Shown here piece after piece: positions 5,786-9,766 of a stretch of DNA of 9,766 nucleotides. The position numbers and the translations under genes were made by a program. Source of the stretch: UBA6770 sp965661115 (GTDB taxonomy: Bacteria > Bacteroidota > Bacteroidia > Flavobacteriales_G > Salibacteraceae); assembly GCA_965661115.1 (NCBI GenBank), contig CBFICO010000093.1:1-9766 (forward strand), written 5' to 3'. Numbering within the stretch: position 1 is the first letter of the stretch; each line of letters opens with the position of its first letter. The notes beneath the pieces are model-generated. The model worked only from the letters and a program-made list of their open reading frames with translations. It was not told the origin of the DNA and ran no database searches.

Positions 5786-7915
5786 ATGTCAGATTCCTCC
5801 AAACTCGATTTCATTCAACAAAAAACACAGCTTTCTTCAACATCTGTAAAGAACTGCTGCAAGTTATTGGAAGATAAGAGCACCATACCTTTTATTGCCC
5901 GATACCGAAAAGAAGCAACCGGCAATTTAAATGAAGAAGAAATTGAAACCATTTCAGCTACGATGGAGTTATGGCAAAAGATTTTAGACCGAAAAAAAGT
6001 GATTCTAAAAGCCATAAGCGATCAAGGAAAACTCTCTGATGATTTGCAACAGAAGATTGAAAAATCAACCGACCTTAAAGAGCTAGAGGACATTTATCTT
6101 CCCTATAAAAAAAGCGCAAAAACTAAAGCTACAATTGCACTTGAGAACGGATTAAAACCTGTTGCTGTGGCAATAATGAAAGGTTCAAATTACGACTTTG
6201 ATTCCTTATTGAATAAACATACCTCAAAACAATTCCCAACTAGTGATGATGTGCTTGAAGGTGCTCTGAACATTTGCTCAGATTGGATTAACCAAAACGA
6301 ATGGCTAAGAAATCGCTTGCGCAATCTGTTTGAACACAAAGCCTTCATTAAATCTAAAGTGCAAAAGGGTAAGGATGACAAAGCTGAGAAGTTCAAAGAT
6401 TTTTTTGATTTTTCAGAACCTGTAAAACGCATTAAACCATACCGTTTTATGGCAATTAGACGAGGCAAAAACACAGGAGTTTTATCCGTTTCGATAGCAC
6501 CGGAAACAAAAGACGCTATTTCGGTTATGGAACACGCGCTTGTAAAACACCAAAACAACACAACGCCGTTTCTTCAAAAAGCCATAAAAATGGCCTACAG
6601 CAAACAGCTTAAACCTGCTATTGAGCGCGAACTATTCAATCAACTTTCGGAGGATGCGGATAAACAAGCAGTTGGTATTTTTAGAAAAAACCTTGAGCAG
6701 ATTTTGCTAACTGCTCCGCTCAGAAACAAAAAGGTACTGGCTATTGACCCTGGTTTCAGGATGGGTTGCAAAATAGTGTGCCTAAATGAAAATGGTGAAC
6801 TAGAACACAATGAAACCATTTATCCGCACGCGCCAAAGTTTGACAGCAAAGCCAAAAACAAAGTAAGCTACCTAGTTCAAGCGCATAAGATTGACGCCAT
6901 AGCAATTGGGAATGGAACGGCAAGTAGAGAAACAGAAGCATTTATAAAACAGATAAGGTTCAATAGAGATCTTGAAGTTTTTGTGGTTAGTGAAGCCGGG
7001 GCATCAGTTTACAGCGCTTCTAAAGTTGCCAGAGCAGAGTTTCCGAATTACGATGTAACCGTTAGAGGCGCAGTATCAATAGGCAGGCGACTCATTGACC
7101 CACTATCAGAATTGGTAAAAATTGAACCCAAGGCTTTGGGTGTGGGCCAGTATCAGCACGATATTAACTCAACTCAACTTGAAAATGGCTTATCAAGAAG
7201 CATCGAAAGATGTGTAAACATAATTGGTGCTGAGGCCAATTCTGCAAGTCCTCACTTGCTGAATTACATTAGTGGAATTGGGCCAAAATTGGCTCAAAGC
7301 ATTGCAGATTACAGAAAAGAGCATGGGAGTTTTTCCTCAAAAAAAGATTTAAAACAGGTCCCAGGACTTGGAGATAAAGCTTTTGAACAATGCGCTGGAT
7401 TTTTGCGAATTAGTAACGCTGAAAACCCGCTAGATAATTCTGCTATTCACCCAGAGAGCTACGATATTGTTGAGCAGATTGCTAAGTGTACCAATAAACC
7501 AATTCAGGAATTAATCGGAAATAAAGAAGCACTTCAGCAAATAGACAAAGCATCCATTACAAGCAAGGACTTTGGAGAAGAAACAATCAATTTTATAATT
7601 CAAGAGCTGGAAAAACCAAACAGAGATGTACGCAAAAAAGCCAAAGTTTTTGAGTTTGACAAGCAACTAAAAACCATTGATGATTTAAAGGTTGATCAAT
7701 TGGTTCCGGGAATTGTTTCTAACATTACAGGCTTCGGAGCATTTGTAGATATTGGCATTAAAGAAAACGGGCTCATTCATCTTTCTGAAATGGCTGACAG
7801 GTATGTTTCCGACCCAAACGAAATTTTGAGCTTGCAACAAGCCTTGGAGGCGAGAGTAGTTTCGATAGATAAAGAAAGAAAACGAATTGGATTATCGCTA
7901 AAGGGAATCTCTTAA
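5786..7915 (+). CDS. tex: RNA-binding transcriptional accessory protein Tex
   Basis: A 709-residue homologue of bacterial Tex, the relative of eukaryotic Spt6, a cytoplasmic nucleic-acid-binding protein tied to transcription. Domains in order: helical Tex N-terminal region (1 to about 310) with the typical STIPFIARYRKEATGNLNE (32-50); YqgF/RNase H-like domain (about 315-440) with LAIDPGFRMGCK (318-329); helix-hairpin-helix region (about 487-545) with ISGIGPKLAQSI and VPGLGDKAFEQCAGFLR; and a C-terminal S1 RNA-binding domain (about 637-707) with ITGFGAFVDIG and GLIHLSEM. The block VGQYQHDIN (453-461) is a family hallmark. The ATG at 5786 is preferred over an in-frame TTG at 5756, because the TTG lies inside the -7 box and upstream of the inferred transcript start. 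Length fits Bacteroidota Tex, a little shorter than the proteobacterial form. Its last 18 nt overlap the end of the convergent lipoprotein gene. Confidence 0.96.
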   Translation: MSDSSKLDFIQQKTQLSSTSVKNCCKLLEDKSTIPFIARYRKEATGNLNEEEIETISATMELWQKILDRKKVILKAISDQGKLSDDLQQKIEKSTDLKELEDIYLPYKKSAKTKATIALENGLKPVAVAIMKGSNYDFDSLLNKHTSKQFPTSDDVLEGALNICSDWINQNEWLRNRLRNLFEHKAFIKSKVQKGKDDKAEKFKDFFDFSEPVKRIKPYRFMAIRRGKNTGVLSVSIAPETKDAISVMEHALVKHQNNTTPFLQKAIKMAYSKQLKPAIERELFNQLSEDADKQAVGIFRKNLEQILLTAPLRNKKVLAIDPGFRMGCKIVCLNENGELEHNETIYPHAPKFDSKAKNKVSYLVQAHKIDAIAIGNGTASRETEAFIKQIRFNRDLEVFVVSEAGASVYSASKVARAEFPNYDVTVRGAVSIGRRLIDPLSELVKIEPKALGVGQYQHDINSTQLENGLSRSIERCVNIIGAEANSASPHLLNYISGIGPKLAQSIADYRKEHGSFSSKKDLKQVPGLGDKAFEQCAGFLRISNAENPLDNSAIHPESYDIVEQIAKCTNKPIQELIGNKEALQQIDKASITSKDFGEETINFIIQELEKPNRDVRKKAKVFEFDKQLKTIDDLKVDQLVPGIVSNITGFGAFVDIGIKENGLIHLSEMADRYVSDPNEILSLQQALEARVVSIDKERKRIGLSLKGIS

Positions 7916-8638
7916 ATCAATTAGCAATCCACCTGTTTTTCTGTCGGTAATATTCAAAGTATCCTCTCCTTTGTATTCAATGGTTCCGTTTGACATATTG
8001 ATATCCAGCAATCCAGTAACATATGATTTAAAAGTAGCTTCGGCCTGCAAGTTTACGTAGGTGGTATCGGTTATTAAAAACTCTGCGTCGTAACCTGAAG
8101 CCGTATTGATATCCACTCGGTGAATTTTGCTATACCCTCTCGATCTTACGTTTGCAGCTCCACTAATAGAAACCGAAAGCTCATCAGTATAGGCAAATAC
8201 ATCTACGTTAGCCGACTCATTTATGGTCAGTTTAAAATCCTCGCCAATTATGGCTTTTTCAGTATTGATTCTTGAAGGAACATTTACTATAAGCTCATCT
8301 AAAGTATTAAAATACAAGTGAAACTGAATCTCTTTATGCTCTCTAAAACAGCCATCAAAACCCGAAGTGATATGTCCGTTGGAATTAGTAAGCACAATTT
8401 CATCGGCTACATTTTCTTGAGCAACTATTACAATTTCGGTTCTTGATCTGGTGGTATCAGGATGCAAAAAAACTTCTGAGGGAATATCTATAGCAAAAGA
8501 CTTTATTGCGCCAAAAGACCTTGAGTCTTCAAACACATCACCTTCCCCTTTATAACAGTCCTGCCAAGGCCACTTTTTGCAACCACTAGCAAACACTACT
8601 ATTGTTAAAAGAATTAAGAACGACAACTTATTTTTCAT
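7898..8638 (-). CDS. GIN-domain (DUF2807) lipoprotein
   Basis: A 246-residue predicted lipoprotein. A signal peptide with the lipobox FASGC places the lipidated Cys at residue 20, so it is anchored in the cell envelope, probably the outer membrane. The mature part resembles the putative auto-transporter adhesin, head GIN domain (DUF2807): repeated short beta-strand blocks such as FGAIKSFAIDIPSEVFL (42-58), LDELIVNVPSRI (113-124) and ELSVSISGAANVRSRG (153-168), the last being a typical beta-helix rung. The DCYKGEGD segment (27-34) resembles the conserved Cys stretch near the start of Bacteroidota homologues; a second Cys lies at 97. The ATG at 8638 is chosen because it starts the signal peptide and lies just after a perfect promoter; a longer reading to 8689 would begin upstream of the transcript. 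Biochemical function is unknown; binding or adhesion is only suggested by the family name. Confidence 0.87.
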   Translation of the reverse strand: MKNKLSFLILLTIVVFASGCKKWPWQDCYKGEGDVFEDSRSFGAIKSFAIDIPSEVFLHPDTTRSRTEIVIVAQENVADEIVLTNSNGHITSGFDGCFREHKEIQFHLYFNTLDELIVNVPSRINTEKAIIGEDFKLTINESANVDVFAYTDELSVSISGAANVRSRGYSKIHRVDINTASGYDAEFLITDTTYVNLQAEATFKSYVTGLLDINMSNGTIEYKGEDTLNITDRKTGGLLIDLRDSL

Positions 8639-8657
8639 CCCTTGCGTAATATTGAGG

Positions 8658-8686
8658 CAAATATATCCGTTTAGAACACTGACAAA
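8658..8686 (-). promoter_or_regulatory. promoter of the GIN-domain lipoprotein gene
   Basis: On the minus strand, TTTG (8686-8683), a 17-nt spacer and TATATTTG (8665-8658) match both Bacteroidota sigma-A elements (TTTG and TAnnTTTG) exactly. The inferred start is near 8651, leaving a leader of about 13 nt before the ATG at 8638. This is the best complete promoter in the window. Confidence 0.7.
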
Positions 8687-8696
8687 CAACTAAACG
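8668..8696. repeat. 7-bp inverted repeat flanking the lipoprotein -33 element
   Basis: CGTTTAG (8668-8674) and CTAAACG (8690-8696) are perfect inverted copies with 15 nt between them, centres 22 bp apart, about two helical turns. The -33 TTTG of the lipoprotein promoter lies between the arms, and the repeat also lies 23 nt upstream of the LOG start codon, so a bound dimer could act on either gene. No regulator can be named. Confidence 0.4.
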
Positions 8697-8718
8697 TAAT
8701 CACTTAAAAACATAGTAT

Positions 8719-9426
8719 ATGACAAACGACGATAAAATAAAGAGAGCATTTGTAGATAAAACTTGGAACGAAATCAAAACCAGCAACTCATGGCAGATTT
8801 TTAAAATCATGTCTGAATTTGTAGAAGGTTTTGAAAAACTGTCGAAAATAGGACCTTGTGTTTCCATTTTTGGATCTGCCAGAACAAAAGAAGATCATCC
8901 CTACTATATGCTAACCGAAGAAATTGCTTACAAACTTACCCTAACTGGTTTTGGGGTTATTAGTGGCGGTGGACCTGGAATTATGGAAGCAGCTAACAAA
9001 GGAGCTAGAAAAGGCGGTGGTAAATCTGTGGGACTTAACATTGAGTTACCCTTCGAGCAAACTGAGAACCCTTATATCGACAGAGATAAACTCATAAACT
9101 TCGATTACTTCTTCGTAAGAAAACTAATGTTTGTAAAATATGCCCAAGGTTTTATTGTAATGCCCGGCGGTTTTGGAACCTTAGATGAATTCTTTGAAGC
9201 AATGACCTTAATTCAAACTCAAAAAATTGGTAAGTTTCCAGTAGTGTTGGTAAGTAAAAAATATTGGGCCGGGCTTATAGATTGGATTAAACAAACCATG
9301 CTACATGAAGAAAAGAACATAAGTGAAGAAGATTTGGATTTATTCAAATTAGTGGATACCGCGGACGAAGCCGTAGCTGAAATTGAAGCTTTTTACTCTA
9401 AGTATCTGCTGAAACCTAATTTCTAG
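8719..9426 (+). CDS. LOG-family protein (TIGR00730), probable nucleoside 5'-monophosphate phosphoribohydrolase
   Basis: A 235-residue cytoplasmic Rossmann-fold protein of the LONELY GUY family. Characterised members release the base from cytokinin riboside 5'-monophosphates or AMP-like nucleotides; older databases misname the family lysine decarboxylase. Visible motifs are VSIFGSAR (48-55), the glycine-rich ISGGGPGIMEAANKGA (81-96), FFVRKLMF (131-138, with the likely catalytic Arg134) and the hallmark MPGGFGTLDEFFE (148-160), which gives PGGxGTxxE with Glu157. The N-terminal extension of about 40 residues before the first strand is that of the longer bacterial subgroup. It stands alone between a divergent lipoprotein gene and an intrinsic terminator, so it is probably monocistronic. 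No strong TAnnTTTG box was found upstream. Substrate in this organism is inferred from the family only. Confidence 0.93.
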   Translation: MTNDDKIKRAFVDKTWNEIKTSNSWQIFKIMSEFVEGFEKLSKIGPCVSIFGSARTKEDHPYYMLTEEIAYKLTLTGFGVISGGGPGIMEAANKGARKGGGKSVGLNIELPFEQTENPYIDRDKLINFDYFFVRKLMFVKYAQGFIVMPGGFGTLDEFFEAMTLIQTQKIGKFPVVLVSKKYWAGLIDWIKQTMLHEEKNISEEDLDLFKLVDTADEAVAEIEAFYSKYLLKPNF

Positions 9427-9462
9427 AAAGTAGGTAATTAACAAAGCAATCTTTATAAGTAG

Positions 9463-9489
9463 GGGTTCTGTGCAAACAGAACCCTTTTT
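9463..9489 (+). terminator. intrinsic terminator of the LOG-family gene
   Basis: GGGTTCTGT (9463-9471) pairs perfectly over 9 bp with ACAGAACCC (9476-9484) around a GCAA loop of the stable GNRA type, followed by five T residues (9485-9489). It begins 37 nt after the LOG stop codon. It has no matching T run on the minus strand, so it acts in the plus direction. Confidence 0.92.
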
Positions 9490-9556
9490 ACATATAAAAC
9501 TACCCAACTAGCTAAAAATCAAGTAATAACATGGTTTTTTGCATGTAAAATTAGAA

Positions 9557-9566
9557 GTGTATACAC
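9557..9566. repeat. 10-bp perfect palindrome GTGTATACAC
   Basis: The palindrome lies in the non-coding stretch between the terminator and the gene starting at 9655, about 56 nt upstream of that gene's -7 box. It could be an activator site, but one 10-bp palindrome is weak evidence. The rest of 9490-9620 is A+T-rich and shows no gene or RNA structure that I can support. Confidence 0.25.
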
Positions 9567-9621
9567 ACAACAATGTTCAGAACTGTAAACGCACTCAACT
9601 AAGCTCCCCTAGCCTTCAAAA

Positions 9622-9629
9622 TAGATTTG
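9622..9629 (+). promoter_or_regulatory. -7 promoter element of the gene at 9655
   Basis: TAGATTTG matches TAnnTTTG exactly. The inferred start near 9636 would leave about 19 nt before the ATG at 9655, in line with the other promoters here. No -33 TTTG stands at the right distance, so an activator may be needed, or the call may be wrong. Confidence 0.5.
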
Positions 9630-9654
9630 TGAGAACTGTATAAAACTCAAAAGT

Positions 9655-9766
9655 ATGCTGCGCTCACTTATCGCATTTCTGCACGTTGTTATTTTCTCAT
9701 TCATATTCACAACAGATATCAACGAACTCAAAAAAAACGAATTCAAAGCCGAACTATCTGCGCCTG
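9655..9766 (+). CDS. exported protein of unknown function, N-terminal fragment
   Basis: An open frame from the ATG at 9655 to the window edge gives 37 residues. It begins with an Arg followed by a hydrophobic run (LIAFLHVVIFSFIF, 5-18) and Thr-Thr-Asp, which looks like a signal peptide or a membrane anchor, then a charged stretch NELKKNEFKAEL. I do not recognise a family; too little is visible. The start is supported by a -7 promoter box about 25 nt upstream and by a strong terminator closing the previous gene, so a new transcription unit begins here. Confidence 0.6.
   Translation, partial: MLRSLIAFLHVVIFSFIFTTDINELKKNEFKAELSAP

Noticed and set aside
8639..8689. Longer N-terminus for the GIN-domain lipoprotein, starting at 8689
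   Set aside because: It would bury the signal peptide and lipobox behind 17 residues and would start upstream of the -7 promoter element.
9529..9546. ACATG...CATGT hairpin with a T-rich loop in the intergenic region
   Set aside because: A 5-bp stem with an 8-nt loop in A+T-rich DNA is expected by chance and has no terminator or small-RNA context.
1..9766. Defence system, mobile element, CRISPR or prophage content
   Set aside because: No transposase, integrase, nuclease-helicase set, repeat array or terminal repeats were seen; the gene content is ordinary chromosomal Bacteroidota.

Overview
The window looks like chromosomal DNA of a low-GC member of the Bacteroidota, most likely a Flavobacteriia-like marine or freshwater lineage. 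The reasons are: (1) the -7 promoter boxes that can be recognised follow the Bacteroidota TAnnTTTG pattern and sit about 13-22 nt (by inference) from the start codons; (2) start codons lack clear Shine-Dalgarno sequences; (3) the protein families are typical of the group (a GIN/DUF2807 lipoprotein, a SIMPL-domain exported protein, a SulP transporter paired with a TetR regulator, a long-type LOG protein). No mobile element, tRNA, rRNA or CRISPR array was seen.

Layout. From about 4517 down to 1, the minus strand carries a tightly packed row of five genes that reads as one operon: SulP anion transporter, TetR-family regulator, exported endonuclease/exonuclease/phosphatase (EEP) protein, class I O-methyltransferase, and a SIMPL-domain (DUF541) exported protein. 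The last gene is interrupted by a one-base frameshift and runs off the left edge. Upstream, still on the minus strand, is purK (purine biosynthesis), separated from SulP by a 92-nt gap that holds a promoter-like element with a palindrome in its spacer. On the plus strand, divergent from purK, is tex (RNA-binding transcription accessory protein). Its 3' end overlaps by 18 nt the 3' end of a convergent minus-strand GIN-domain lipoprotein gene. A plus-strand LOG-family (TIGR00730) gene follows and ends in a clear intrinsic terminator. A new exported protein gene starts at 9655 and is cut by the right edge.

How the genes relate. purK and tex are housekeeping genes that share a very short divergent promoter: two identical -7 boxes form an exact inverted repeat, so one melted region may serve both directions. 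The SulP operon probably links anion uptake to its own TetR regulator; the roles of the EEP, methyltransferase and SIMPL proteins in it are not clear from sequence. Nothing here amounts to a demonstrable new system. The most interesting signals are regulatory (the symmetric purK/tex promoter, the SulP promoter palindrome, and the dyad around the lipoprotein promoter) and the broken SIMPL gene.
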